Shown: piece after piece, positions 1-12,027 of the stretch | How the letters are laid out: each line of letters starts with the position of its first letter | How positions within the stretch are numbered: the stretch's first letter is position 1 | Assembly (NCBI GenBank): GCA_907164885.2 | Contig: OU015496.1 | Coordinates: 190,461,051 to 190,525,050 of the forward strand | DNA from: Dolomedes plantarius | Taxonomy: Eukaryota > Arthropoda > Arachnida > Araneae > Dolomedidae | Reading direction: 5' to 3' | DNA: 64,000 nucleotides | Translations under genes and position numbers: made by a program | Notes under the pieces: generated by a model | The model's database searches: none | What the model saw: the letters and a program-made list of their open reading frames with translations, nothing else | Told to the model about the DNA's origin: nothing

Positions 1-398
1 TCCTGAAACTGCAAACAACTGCTGGAAAACAACAGTTACAGTGATATTTTAACTGGTGAACAAACGATATTGTAGACGAATATACACACAAAAAATTTTT
101 ATTAGGATATTAACAAACTGAATTATAACTCGCTTTAAATGTTATGATTATATTGAGATTTGTGTACTAAATGGTGTTTAATTTGAACTTAACAGATTCT
201 GTAAACCACGGATGGTCAAACTGCGGCTCTCCGCTCGAATTTCGGAAACTTGTGCCAGAATCAAAATATCCAAAATTAAAATGAGCGGCATGTCGAGTAA
301 CCTCCATTTTGAGTACAACTTACAGCTGTGAATTCTTCTACTCTACATTTAGGTTGATAAAAAATAAACAACGCTCAATGCTGTTAATTCAACATTTA
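1..398. other. No recognisable feature
   Basis: AT-rich sequence with no coding signature or terminal repeats that I can recognise. The next feature is a SINE head. Confidence 0.5.
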
Positions 399-735
399 AC
401 TCGAGGTAGCTTAGTGGAAGCGCGTCGGTCTTGGAACTGGTGTGTGTGTGGGGGGGCTCACTTCGAACCCCAACAAACGCCATTCAATAGATTCGTGTCT
501 AGGCCGGATATGATCAGGTTAAATCCGTCGACCGGAAAGTCCTACCATGAGGTAAGGGAGGGTGGGTGAGGGTACGAGTCCCCATATGTTGCCCCTGAAT
601 GTGCTCGGTCAAGATGGATGAGGCGTCAGATGGTGGTGTTGGTTCACCTAAATGGTGCCCCTGACTGAAAGCAACCGACGATACTCGCGGCTTATGTGCG
701 AATGTTTTCATTGACAAGTGCCCCGCATTCGCAAA
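399..735 (+). mobile_element. tRNA-derived SINE, family A, copy 1
   Basis: A box-A-like motif (GGTAGCTTAGTGGAAGCGCG, about 404) and a box-B-like motif (CTTCGAACCCC, about 461) form a tRNA-like head. A body follows with the landmarks AGGCCGGATATG, ACCGGAAAGTCC and GGTACGAGTCCCC. The same order recurs at 37928, 45063 and, as body only, at 55916. The ends are approximate because divergence is high. Confidence 0.7.
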
Positions 736-832
736 CAACAACATTTATACTAATTATTTTCACAATGGGAGAGTGCAATCTATATAAATAAAGCAGAAAA
801 ACTTTGTCGCGTCACGCTGACCGGGTCGACAC

Positions 833-1294
833 NNNNNNNNNNNNNNNNNNNNNNNNNNNNNNNNNNNNNNNNNNNNNNNNNNNNNNNNNNNNNNNNNNNN
901 NNNNNNNNNNNNNNNNNNNNNNNNNNNNNNNNNNNNNNNNNNNNNNNNNNNNNNNNNNNNNNNNNNNNNNNNNNNNNNNNNNNNNNNNNNNNNNNNNNNN
1001 NNNNNNNNNNNNNNNNNNNNNNNNNNNNNNNNNNNNNNNNNNNNNNNNNNNNNNNNNNNNNNNNNNNNNNNNNNNNNNNNNNNNNNNNNNNNNNNNNNNN
1101 NNNNNNNNNNNNNNNNNNNNNNNNNNNNNNNNNNNNNNNNNNNNNNNNNNNNNNNNNNNNNNNNNNNNNNNNNNNNNNNNNNNNNNNNNNNNNNNNNNNN
1201 NNNNNNNNNNNNNNNNNNNNNNNNNNNNNNNNNNNNNNNNNNNNNNNNNNNNNNNNNNNNNNNNNNNNNNNNNNNNNNNNNNNNNNNNNNNNNN
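833..1294. other. Assembly gap (462 N)
   Basis: A run of N. Open reading frames crossing it are meaningless. The repeat that begins at 1295 is cut by the gap. Confidence 1.
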
Positions 1295-1560
1295 ATCCTG
1301 AGAAAACATGGCCGATGCTATTTAGCGGCCATTTTGTTTTTTTTCTCATGAAAGTACATAAATGTTACATATTTGGAAAGAGCTTCGAAAACTGATAATT
1401 TTTTCTGCGTACACTTATTCTGTTAATTCAATAGTTTTAGAGATATTTGGATTCTAATGAAGCGTCATTGCTCTTTGACGATGTAAACAAAAGGTGAATC
1501 ATTCACTGAGTGATTCTCACTAAAAAATGAATCACTGAAATGAAATGTGTCACCGTGTCT
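1295..1560. repeat. Dispersed repeat R1, copy 1 (cut by the gap)
   Basis: This matches 46548-46815 in the same orientation. Shared landmarks are ACATGGCCGA, CTCATGAAAGTACATAAATG, ATATTTGGAAAGAGCTT, TCTGCGTACACTTA and CAATAGTTTTAGAG. No coding content or termini are recognisable, so the class is unknown. The left part is lost in the gap. Confidence 0.75.
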
Positions 1561-2264
1561 TTTTATTTGAAAAACTAAACATTCAAATTGTTTAATAATA
1601 ATAATATTTAATAAAAACATTGGGAAAAACAACGCTTAAAATTTCTTTAAAATAACGTTTTTTCTTCTGATTTGGCTCTTCTAATCTAAGTATGTAGGCA
1701 TTCCCAGATAACTCTTAACGTTGACTTTAACTTGGCTACCCCTGCCTAATAACTTTATCTTGGCCCCCCCTGCCATATATGATAAATAGAATCTCTCGTA
1801 GATTTGGGATATTTAATTACTGCACGTTTATTTCTTCGCTACATAAAGGAAAAAGAGACTAAAGAAACTCAAAAACATTTTAGAATAAGGTGGTAAACTA
1901 TCGAATGAGCGAAAAGTGGATGATAAAGTGTTCTTTTAACGATAAACAGTTCACGTGCATAAAATAAAACTGTCATTTTATTATTTCGAACATTGAGACT
2001 GCAAACGAATTTACTAAATTTAACATCAGGAATAATATTAAAATAGCAGACGACCGAATAAATTGCTCCCGCGGAAGAGAAAACGACCAATTTTACATGA
2101 TTCTTAACTGCCAATGGAAATTTGCTTAAGTGAAAACTTCTGTTAATGCATTAAATAGTTACGAATCCCAATTTTTTTTTAGAAAATTCCTTGTTTCTGT
2201 ACGTTTGTGTAAACAGCATGAAAAACACAAACTTTGTATATAAAATAAAAAATTAAAGTATAAT
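1561..2264. other. AT-rich intergenic sequence
   Basis: Nothing identifiable, except that a fragment near 1970-2020 weakly resembles the unit of the minisatellite at 3268-3500 (shared TTATTTCGAA and GACTGCAAACGA). Confidence 0.4.
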
Positions 2265-2966
2265 AACGCAGAATTAATTAATTCATTTTTATACTTTTAG
2301 AATTTTTATAATAATTGGATTATTCTAAATATTCAAGTTTATTTAATTATTCGTACTTGAGAAACAACTTTAAGTATTTAAAACCTGTTTCTTTTCAACG
2401 CAGATATGCATAAGAAAGTAACTACACAAAAAATGTGCGTAGAATAAATATAAATTTTTCGTGATGATTTTGTTTAAAATCACTTGATGTAAGTCAATGA
2501 CTTACATCATTGGATGAATATTTTTGAAAACTAATGCCCTGTCTTTCCACAGGGATAATTATTTTCGTGTATTGAACGAGATGAAAAGCAAATAAATGAG
2601 AAAATTTGTAACTTTATTAACGCAGATTATTAATTCATTTTTGTACTTTTAGAATTTTTATAATAATTGGATTATTCTAAATATTCAAGTTTATTTAATT
2701 ATTCGTACCTTAGAAACAACTTTAAGTATTTAAAACCTGTTTCTTTTCAACGCAGATATACATAAGAAAGTAACTACACAAAAAATGTGCGTAGAATAAA
2801 TATAAATTTTTTGTGATGATTTTGTTTAAAATCACTTGATGTAAGTCACTGACATCAATGGATGAATATTTTCGAAAACTAATGCCCTGTCTTTCCACAC
2901 GGATGATTATTTTCGTGTATTGAACGAGATGGAAAGCAAATAAATGAGAAAATTTGTAACTTTATA
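2265..2966. repeat. 354-bp tandem duplication (two units)
   Basis: Unit 1 (2265-2618) and unit 2 (2619-2966) are head to tail. Each starts AACGCAGATT-like and carries GGATTATTCTAAATATTCAA, AATGTGCGTAGAATAAATA, CCCTGTCTTTCCACA and GTATTGAACGAGATG. Differences are a few substitutions and a short deletion around 2840 in unit 2. No ORF spans it, and no flanking terminal repeats are seen. Confidence 0.9.
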
Positions 2967-3267
2967 AAATTTTATGCATATATAAACACTGTATACTATT
3001 TTTTATATTTATGGGAGTTAGATTAACATGAAGACAAAGAAAATTGCTCATTATGCACAAAATATCACATACGCTGCCTTACTCCGCCTTTTTCTTCAAA
3101 AATTTTATTTACAGGCGGAAGATGCAAGTCTAGGACCTAATGTAATACATATGTAATTATCCGTGCACATCTTTTAGTTCATAATTTTTTATTTCAACAG
3201 TAGTATTAAAAGAAATTGTGATGGTATACGGATACTAGTCATTAAAACAAAGTGTGCAAAATAAACT
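2967..3267. other. No recognisable feature
   Basis: AT-rich sequence between the tandem duplication and the minisatellite. Nothing supported. Confidence 0.4.
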
Positions 3268-3500
3268 GCCATTATTTTATTTCAATGACTGCGACTTCAA
3301 ACGATTTTTGCAATTTACTAATTTACTTTTGCCACAATTATGTACTTGCCATTATTTTATTTCAAAGATTGCAACTGCAAACGATTTTTGCAATTAACCA
3401 ATTTAATTTTGCCACTATTATATACTGCCATTATATTATTTCGAAGACTGCGGCTGCAAACGATTTTTGCAATAAATTAGTTTTATGTTGCCACTATAAA
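3268..3500. repeat. Minisatellite, three units of about 80 bp
   Basis: Units start at about 3268, 3348 and 3427. Each reads GCCATTATTTTATTTC-like, then GACTGC(G/A)(A/G)CT, CAAACGATTTTTGCAAT and TTTTGCCAC. The short reading frame through it is a by-product of the repeat. Confidence 0.85.
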
Positions 3501-3598
3501 CAAACTTGTTGATATTAAAATGGGTAATAAAACAAACATTGCAAATTGTTTTAAAAAGGCAGACAAGCTAACAACTTTCTCCTTAATGACGGGAAATA

Positions 3599-4524
3599 CA
3601 GTGGCTCCCAAAAGTGTTCGTACACTTACGAATTTCAATGAAATAGGGGTCTATCCATTAATTAAAATGAATATTTCAGAATGGGTATTTAATGGTAAGA
3701 TCTATAATCTATTCTTAACAAAACTGCATGAAATATTTTGAAAACATAGTAAAACTTTATTTTTAAGAAACCCGTAATCAAAAAGTAACAAAAACTTTAT
3801 CTCACAAAAGTCATCGTACACTGAAATATTTTCGGATAAATTCATAATTAAAATTATCGTCTGGCGCTTTATTTTTATTTTTGTTTTGTGGTGGCATTTA
3901 AAATATCGTTTGGCTTTAATTTTTGCTTGCCTACTCCGTAATATTCTATTTATTATTTAAAAATGGCTCGTAGTCGTAAAGAAACAACAAACAGCATTCA
4001 AAAATTGATTATTTTTCATCATAGTAGTGGTAAATCAGTTCGGAATATTGCTAAATTACTTAATTTATCCCATTCTACTGTGCAGTATGTGAAAAAACGC
4101 TTTAAAGAAGAAAATTGGATCGAAAACAAGGTAAGAAAAGGCCATCCGGCAAAGTTGAACATTGATGCAAAAATTACAAAAGAACTAAAGCAATCTATTC
4201 CCACACGTTTAAAAGCTGTTGTGGATGCTAAAGGATATCCTACTAAATATTAATTTAACGAGAAATTAGAATATTTACTAATATGTAGAGATTTTTTACA
4301 AGTGTACGATGACTTTTGTGAGATAAAGTTTTTGTTACTTTTGGATTATTGGTTTCTTAAAAATAAAGTTTTACTATGTTTTCAAAATATTTCATGTAGT
4401 TTTATTAAGAATAGATTATAGATCTTATTATTAAATACCCATTCTGAATTATTCATTTTAATCAATGGATAGACCCTTATTTCATTGAAAATCGTAAGTG
4501 TACGAACACTTTTGGGAGCCACTG
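3599..4524 (+). mobile_element. Tc1-type transposon, family T1, internally deleted copy 1
   Basis: Terminal inverted repeats (TIRs) of about 230 bp begin CAGTGGCTCCCAAAAGTGTT and end with its reverse complement at 4524. TA flanks both ends. Each TIR holds a second internal copy of the outer motif (GTGTACGATGACTTTTGTGAG, 4300-4320 on the right). This outer-plus-inner arrangement matches the IR/DR ends known from some Tc1 elements. At 926 bp it is shorter than a full element because only the DNA-binding part of the transposase remains. A second, truncated copy lies at 54790-55817. Confidence 0.9.
3963..4253 (+). pseudogene. Tc1-type transposase, N-terminal DNA-binding part only
   Basis: The 96-residue frame begins MARSRKETTN and contains a helix-turn-helix of the paired-like kind (residues about 15-50, SVRNIAKLLNLSHSTVQYVK), then a basic RKGHPAKLN segment. 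The catalytic DDE domain is absent: the frame runs into unrelated residues after about position 66, and the right TIR starts at about 4300. It can at most bind the TIRs and cannot cut DNA. The paralogue at 55453-54822 (minus) has the same N-terminus plus degraded catalytic sequence. Confidence 0.85.
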
Positions 4525-5426
4525 TATATCAATTTTATACAGGACTAAACTATGATGGAATTGTGAATCCTCTCAGATGTATAGATGTTGGAAAAAAAAA
4601 AGCAGTTGAAAAGTTAAATTTTATCATGTTACTTATGGCACTGCTCCGTCAGAAAGGGGAAACATTACCGGGGAAAAACTATTGAATATAGCTCGAAAAA
4701 AATTGATATCTAAAAACTGCTGATATAAAAGAAGCATATGTAGTGCAGATGATTGATGAATAACGAATTGAGAAATTATTTCTGGTTTTAGTAATTGCGG
4801 TCTTTAAATAGAAACTACCAGATATGATGAAAAGCGAAGAATGAAAAAATCAAATGAAAATGGACTTGAACGACCGAAAAGAAGAAACGTGATGAAGTGC
4901 CTCCAAAATTTCTTTTTTTATCTGTGCAATAAAGACAAGTTTATTATGCAAAAGATTTAACCTCTTTAGAGCGTCATATTGAAGGAAATATTTATCGATC
5001 GCATGATTATCAACGGAATTCATAGATTACAGTACTAATAATTAATTAAAGTACTTCGTTAAGAACACTTATCTACTATTCCATTATTAATCATCGAAAA
5101 ATGTATCAACTGTTTATGTAATTATTCTCAAAGTTATTTTTAGGTCAAGTTATTAATAATTATTTCAAGAGTATGTTAACAATAATATTACTAAATACTA
5201 ATTAATTAACTGATATTATTTAAGGATTGTGTTTTTTTTCACTTCGTTCCTTGAATAAAGTTTTAAAAAAAAAGTTACTAATCGATTCACCGCAATGAAT
5301 ACGATTATTGGTAATTCGATGACACTTGCCTTTAACGATGCATTAGATGTTAATAGCTAACTTTTTAATTAATTAATGTAATAAATATTAAATAATAATA
5401 CAGAAATTTAATAATAAAGTAGAATG
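4525..5426. other. AT-rich intergenic sequence
   Basis: No coding or repeat structure that I can support. Confidence 0.4.
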
Positions 5427-6031
5427 CACCCGATTCTCTTTTTGGACGGTTTTGAAATAATACGATCCAAGAAAAAGAACTGATTATTTTTGCACTGTTT
5501 TCTTTTACTTTAATGCGGTTTAAAAAAATCTAAAAAGAATAAAAAAATATTGCGTGCAATGTTATCAGAGAGTATTTTAGAGAATGTAGATGTTTCCACG
5601 TTAGTTTGTAGTAGTGATGATGTAGTAGTGATGATGATCCATCATCTCCAAGTACAATTCTAGAAGGCCTCCAACTAGCCAATAAACTCTGAAAACATTT
5701 CCTTACAAATGATGAAAATGTCGAACTCGCCGTGCAATTCCAGAGTGATTTAAAAAATGATTAGGTCATGTAATGAGGAATTGTATAAAGAAATAACAAA
5801 AACAAAATCACAACGTCTGATAACCGAATTCGTATTCATAACCAGTGAAACCAAAGAAACACAAGATGTTCATTTTATCCAAGGTACACTTGTAGATATA
5901 TCACCATTAAATATTTCCAATGACAAGAGGGATTTTTCGCAGCCGAAAAACAACAGTATATGGGCACGTTTACTGTTGCATCAACAAACATTTTTTTTTA
6001 TTAAGTATTTTTGGATGAAACCTATCTCCAA

Positions 6032-6898
6032 TAGGGATGCGACATCGATGTCGATGTTTTCAAAACATAGATGTTTTGATAAAGACATCGATGTTTTTAG
6101 CATCGATTTATTGAAGGCGATGTTTTTTTTAACATCGATGTTTTTTGCTCGATGTTTTACGTTGTCTCGATGTATTTTTTTTAATGAAAAAGTACCATAA
6201 TAAAAAAATTTACCACGTAGCATAATTTTCACACTCAGTAACTGTAAGTTGGAATTCTGAAAAGGACGAATACAAAAGAGGGAACGATTTCTTAGCAAAC
6301 AGACAAATGGCAATCAACAACCAATGAACCAATCAGAGCGCTTGGAATGTTCCTGACACTCCAGAACCTTCCATGGGGTTTTATTTTATAAATAGTATAT
6401 ACGAGAGCAGCCATTTAAGTTTTTGTTTTGTTCTGGTTTTATATAAGTTGACGTTAATATTATTAGTAAGATGCCTCCCCAAAGTACCGTTTGGAAATAT
6501 TTTTGCAAAACCTCTGAGAAATTGGTAAAATGCAATATTTGCCTAAAGTCCCTCAAAACTTCTGGCAATACCACGAATTTATATGGACATTTGAAGGCAA
6601 AACATGGCGATAGTTACAACGAGAATTTTGAGTCATCAATGTAGCCCAAGGCCAAAAACAACCAAGTTTTTGTCATTTGTGACAGCCCAATCAGAGAGTA
6701 AAATTAAATCACCCCCCCCCCCCCACGACTAACAGAAGTAACATTAATGTTAAAGTTTACTAAACCAGTTTTTTAAAAATGGATGTTCTAAAACATCTAT
6801 GTTTAAAAACATCGATGGTTTTTGGGCGATGTTTTATTAGTATGGATGTTTTAATATTGAATATCGATGTTTCAAAACATCGATGTTTTGTTATCCTA
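6032..6898 (+). mobile_element. hAT element with perfect 8-bp TSD
   Basis: The TSD ATCTCCAA is perfect (6024-6031 and 6899-6906). Ends are TAGGGATGCGAC on the left and, inverted, TAGGATAACAAA on the right. Both subterminal regions (6050-6175, 6780-6890) are packed with variants of ACATCGATGT, as expected for clustered transposase-binding sites. At 867 bp it retains only the BED-finger ORF at 6471-6644, so it is non-autonomous. Confidence 0.88.
6471..6644 (+). CDS. BED-type zinc-finger peptide, hAT transposase N-terminus
   Basis: An ORF of 57 residues starts MPPQSTVWKYF and ends at TAG 6642-6644. It holds one zinc finger with C21 and C24 (CNIC), then H40 and H45 (HLKAKH), preceded by an aromatic W8-Y10-F11 patch. 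This is the layout of a BED finger, the DNA-binding module at the N-terminus of hAT transposases. The catalytic domain and dimerisation region are missing. The ORF lies centrally in the hAT element, between two blocks of ATCGAT-rich subterminal repeats that are plausible binding targets. The intact finger could be relic or could still bind element ends; expression is unknown. Confidence 0.75.
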   Translation: MPPQSTVWKYFCKTSEKLVKCNICLKSLKTSGNTTNLYGHLKAKHGDSYNENFESSM

Positions 6899-6990
6899 AT
6901 CTCCAATTTTTATGTGCTCACTGTATCTTTTTTTTTATTTTTCACGGTAGTCGCTGGAACATATCCCCAGTGCAAAAAGAGAATCGGGTG

Positions 6991-7762
6991 TAATATTAAA
7001 TAATATTAAACAAAAAATATAGCAATATAATCTGCTACAAATTATAAAAAAAATCATATGTAATGTTTTTATTTTTCAAAATATTAAAAGAAAAAATATA
7101 ATTTTAAAGTGCCAACTGAAAATGACATTAGACATCCTGTTTGAAGCTTATAAATAGACGATTCTCTTATGAAACAATAACTGAAGTAGTGTTTTGCTTG
7201 TTCAAATGATTCTCATACGGCTAGATAAAACTTTTCGCTAGTGTGCCTACCAACTCTTTGGATCCTGTTCTATGAATTGACGCACTCTTTCTTGGCAATA
7301 AGTAAAGGGGATCTGCGTTACGAGAGAAATCCGTAATTAGATTATTAGGGTACGATGCTACATTTGCGAAGAGTAACTGTAACTGTAGTTGTGCTGGGAA
7401 ATCGGGTAAAATATAAGATACAGGCATACGCCATTTCTATGGATTAGAAATATTGACACACGCGATGAACAATGAGACATACTCGAAAAATAAATCTTTT
7501 TTTTCTCCAACTCAACTAACTTCGCCATACAAATAGAATAAGCACACTAATTTTACGTTTATTGTATGCAATTTAACAAATGTAACGATTTACACGACAC
7601 TAACATTGCAATGCTACCCGGGGTACAGGTGTACCCCAGGCAGCAATCAAAGTTCGGATTCTAACTGACAGGGTGAGCTATTCGTTTACCTACCTCACAG
7701 TTTCATTACGCATTTGTGGCAGTATTTAAGTGACCTTCAACGAGTTCGTAACTATTTAGTAC
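6991..7762. other. Intergenic sequence with a short hairpin
   Basis: Mostly AT-rich and unrecognised. A short perfect hairpin, GGGGTACAGGTGTACCCC (7619-7636), is echoed by GGGGTACGCTCGTACCCC at 14147-14164. The two may be ends of one unassigned repeat family. Confidence 0.4.
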
Positions 7763-7770
7763 TTATAGAT

Positions 7771-8775
<1,005 letters not shown>

Positions 8776-8887
8776 CTATAGATCGTTTGGGGTATACGAG
8801 GTCCAAAAGTAGCAGAAATGTTTTATTTTTTTAATTGCCTGGGGGGGGGGGAGCAGTCGCCTGCATGTGGTGCTCCCTGCTCTAGAC

Positions 8888-9065
8888 CAGGTCCGCCGTC
8901 AGGGTGGGGCAGGGGGGACAAAATCCCCGGGGCCCGGGCTTCTGGGGGACCCGGTTAAAATAAGAGTTGACTAAAAAAAATGTATACAATGTTCAAATAT
9001 TGAGTGGGTAGGGGGCCCGCTGTATTATTTTGCCCCGGGCCCTGGCTCAGCTGACGGCGGCCCTG
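8888..9065. mobile_element. hAT MITE (178 bp), perfect TSD
   Basis: TSD CTCTAGAC at 8880-8887 and 9066-9073. Ends CAGGTCCGCCGTCAG and, inverted, CAGGGCCGCCGTCAG. The interior has G/C-rich blocks beside an AT-rich middle and no ORF. Confidence 0.9.
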
Positions 9066-9288
9066 CTCTAGACTGAACGGTCACTCTACGTCATATACTT
9101 CGCATACTTTTTAATAGATAAATAATGAATCGCTGTGAATCTTGTTCAGTCCTGGAACAGCCTTAGCCGAAGTCTGTCGGCTTGCAACAACTATCAAAGA
9201 TCTACTGGTCTGCGCGGCACTGAAATGGCCTTGTTGTCAAGAGCGGCGGTTGGATAAACTGAACTATTTTTTAAGCCTTTTAAAATTA

Positions 9289-9584
9289 GGGCCTTATTAT
9301 ACAGAGCCACAGCAGTGGCGCGCGTTCACTACAGAACTGTGGCGCTGTGCAGTGGCTCTGTATAATAAGCCCCATAGGAAACAATGGTCAGCTACCGCAA
9401 CCACAGTCGCGCAGGCGAGCCACAAGAAGCGGGGGCAGGCGACTGGAGTGGCTCGCCCAGGCCACAGTCGCGACCTGTAGCCACAGCTGTGGCTCAGTAT
9501 AATAAGCTCCGTACGATTGCATGTATCGCTTCGAGTGGCTTGTCTGGGCGTGGGAAGCTGTGGCGAACCTGTATAATAAGGCCC
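9289..9584. mobile_element. PIF/Harbinger-type MITE with repeated internal ends
   Basis: Flanked by TTA (9286-9288, 9585-9587), with ends GGGCCTTATTATACAG and its inverse. The end motif also occurs inside, inverted, at about 9352-9373 and 9490-9511, so 9289-9373 is itself a near palindrome. TTA flanks with GGG ends fit PIF/Harbinger. The three overlapping short frames here are chance. Confidence 0.8.
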
Positions 9585-9587
9585 TTA

Positions 9588-9985
9588 GAAAGGCAGTAAT
9601 GTTTTTAACTATGCAAGGCAAGGGTGATAATCCAATTACTGCTGCCGGAAATGTTTACACCAAACCTTCACACCAAAGGAAGTGTGGATACTCTGAATCA
9701 CCTCTGCCACACCTACACCATCTCAAGGAAAACGCGATGTCCGGCCTTTGTGCCTGTTCTACAATTTACTTGGCATTGTCCGAATAAAGTGATTCCTTTG
9801 TGAGGATCTTGTCTAAGGGAAAGGGCCGTAAACCGGGGGGAAAATGAAAACCTGGCAAATGTTTAGTGAGACGACCAGCCGATTTACGATTCCAACTCTA
9901 CCTGCACAACCTAGAGAAACTATAAGTCGGGTATTGACTCTGAACTATGAACACGGCTTTCTGTGACAGGCCAAGAAACAGAGAA
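9588..9985. other. No recognisable feature
   Basis: Not obviously repetitive within this window, and no supported coding signal. Confidence 0.35.
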
Positions 9986-11023
9986 TCAAGGCTGCTCTGT
10001 ACTAACCGTGTTGTATTCGCTCACCTCAATGTTAACCTATGGAGAACATGTGTTTACTATTGACAGCTACTTAAATGCCGATAATCCAATCAAAATGGTA
10101 TTTTCAGATAGCCTGAACTTTTCTGCACCTCGCAACGAGATTCATTTTATAAATGTCGTCCATCTAAGGAATTGATGAGCGTTTAAAACACACTACAGGT
10201 AGCCCTCCTACAGCACATCTTACAACACGGTTTCGCTCTAACACGATAGGATAAATTGCGGGAACTCTCGTATAACACTGCAACCTATAACACGGTTTCG
10301 CTCTAACACGATAAAAAATTGGGAAAAACTTTGTACAACACTGTACTTCTATAGCACTAGATAACATTATTCTTGTTTAACACATTTAAAAACTAATTTA
10401 CCTTAAAATAATGACGGGAAGGAATAATGATCTATAGTGGTTTTACATGAAAATGTATAAACAAATTATAATTTATTCATTTATAACTCTATAAAATAAA
10501 AAGAAGGCCTAAGCTTAGCCGAAAAGCTTGAATAATTTTTCCTGAATGCAGACCTGTCCGCTGAAAAAAGCCGAAAATTCATAACGGAGCTGCAAAATTG
10601 TCTATCTCCATGGCGTGAATCTACAATGACCTTGTAAGAACCAGAAAATAAACCAAAATTACAGAGGATCGAAGGTGTTAAAAACCTAAATGAAGAAAAA
10701 GGTTCTGAAAGTGAAGGTGATATCGTTTAATCGAAAAAACGTTCTCGTTTCATTGTACTGAGCAGTGATGAGGAAGAAATTTATTAAATTAAGGTTGCAT
10801 TAAATGACAATAATATTTTTTTGTTTCTTTTCGTTTTGTGTTATACAGACATTTATATTTTTAATAAAAATTAAGTTGCTTATATGGAATTAAAAAAATA
10901 ATGTTTGTTTTTAATAAGTTTTCAGAACGTAACCCCCTTTTTTTAACTGTCTCTGGGTCTCCTATAACACGGTTTCACACAACACGACGTTTTCTAGGAA
11001 CCTATCTACCGTGTTATAGGAGG

Positions 11024-12027
11024 ATAATATTTTTTTTAACGATAATAACCTTTGTGCGACTTATCTGGATTTAAAAATTAAAATTCAAAATAGAGAAATA
11101 AAAACAGGGATATATGATAAAGGGTTAGATTTTAACTTTGAGGTTATCACGTTTACCAATTTCCATAGCAACTTAAACTATAAAATTTATTATAATATTT
11201 TTTACTCACAACTTTACAGAATAAAAAACATATGTAACAACGCTGGGGATATTTTGGAGGCATGTAACATTTTCGAGGAAAACTTAAGTAAAAACAATTT
11301 CCCTAAAAATTTCGGCAATTTAAAAGTTTTAAAAAAACGGCATTTAGACTTAGGAATTTTTAAAGATGTTTAGAATAGTATTTATGTTTTCATTTGGTTA
11401 AGCTGTAATGGGGGGCGGCGCTGTAGTAATGTTACAATGACGTAACTTCTAGGATAGAATTGGCTGCTGTTTCGCCATAACCGTCACTTACGAAATTGGG
11501 GTGCGTATACATCTTTTACTTTGCATTAGGATTATTTGTGTGCTTGCATGTACGGTGCGTTGAGCTTATACTGTAAGTTGTGTTTGTCTTTTCATTTTAT
11601 TTCGACTAATTGCTTCATTGGGGGACTCGGGGCCTTGGGATGTCTTTTGGGCTTACCTGCATCCTATTCAGAAAGTTCCCCTTGAGGTAACTGATTTGGT
11701 TAGGTTCCCTGATGACGAGACCTGTCGGTTACCTCTATGTTGTTTTATGGTTCAGTTCCGGCACTTATACAGAATCTTGCCGTTAGTGCGTGAATGCCCA
11801 GAGTGCTTGATTTCTGTTTGTTTTTTGTCTATATTCGTATTATTTTTATCTATCTCTGTTGGATTATTTATTTATTTTTTTTTTCATTATGGGGATATGA
11901 AGCTTCTGCGCTATCCTCTATTGAAATTGTTTTATGTTTTCTTTGCAGGATATGTTTTACGTTAAAGTGATTAAGCAGTCTATGCTTGAATTTTAATTTT
12001 TGTTTTTTTGAATTGTTTATATTTTAC
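11024..12027 (+). mobile_element. Retroelement fragment with 13-bp TSD
   Basis: The 13 bases GTGTTATAGGAGG occur immediately before (11011-11023) and after (12028-12040). A TSD of this size suits target-primed retroelement insertion. The start carries a reverse-transcriptase-like tail (11038-11373), then about 650 bp without a recognised gene. A caveat is that the repeat lies in the host TIR. But the rejoined right end reads like a normal terminus matching the left end. Confidence 0.65.
11038..11373 (+). pseudogene. Reverse-transcriptase C-terminal fragment, Penelope-like?
   Basis: An open frame of 111 codons with no start Met ends at TAG 11371-11373. It includes TYLDLKIKIQNREIKTGIYDK, then FNFEVITF, SNLNYKIYYNIFYSQLYRIK and a C-terminal LKVLKKRHLDLG. 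The pattern LDLxIxI ... YDKxxDFNF ... FYSQLxRI is one I associate with the region after the catalytic palm in Penelope-like reverse transcriptases. The YxDD motif is upstream of the insertion boundary and absent, consistent with 5' truncation. The family is from memory of the pattern; other retroelements are possible. Confidence 0.45.

Larger units (their letters stand above)
5427..6990. mobile_element. Unassigned inverted-repeat element, split by a hAT
   Basis: The ends match as inverted repeats over 21 bp with one mismatch: CACCCGATTCTCTTTTTG on the left, and on the right, read inward, the same motif. I see no clear TSD (left flank AGAATG, right flank TAATAT), so the superfamily is open. 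The hAT at 6032-6898 lies inside, leaving about 690 bp of the host element. No transposase is recognisable. Confidence 0.55.

Noticed and set aside
780..1349. Frames of 165-189 codons across the gap
   Set aside because: They consist almost wholly of N.
9142..9621. Coding frames of 71-112 codons
   Set aside because: They overlap each other on both strands and run across a palindromic MITE.
11618..11965. 115-codon frame with hydrophobic segments
   Set aside because: It lies in the noncoding part of a retroelement fragment, the hydrophobicity comes from T-rich sequence, and no family is recognisable.
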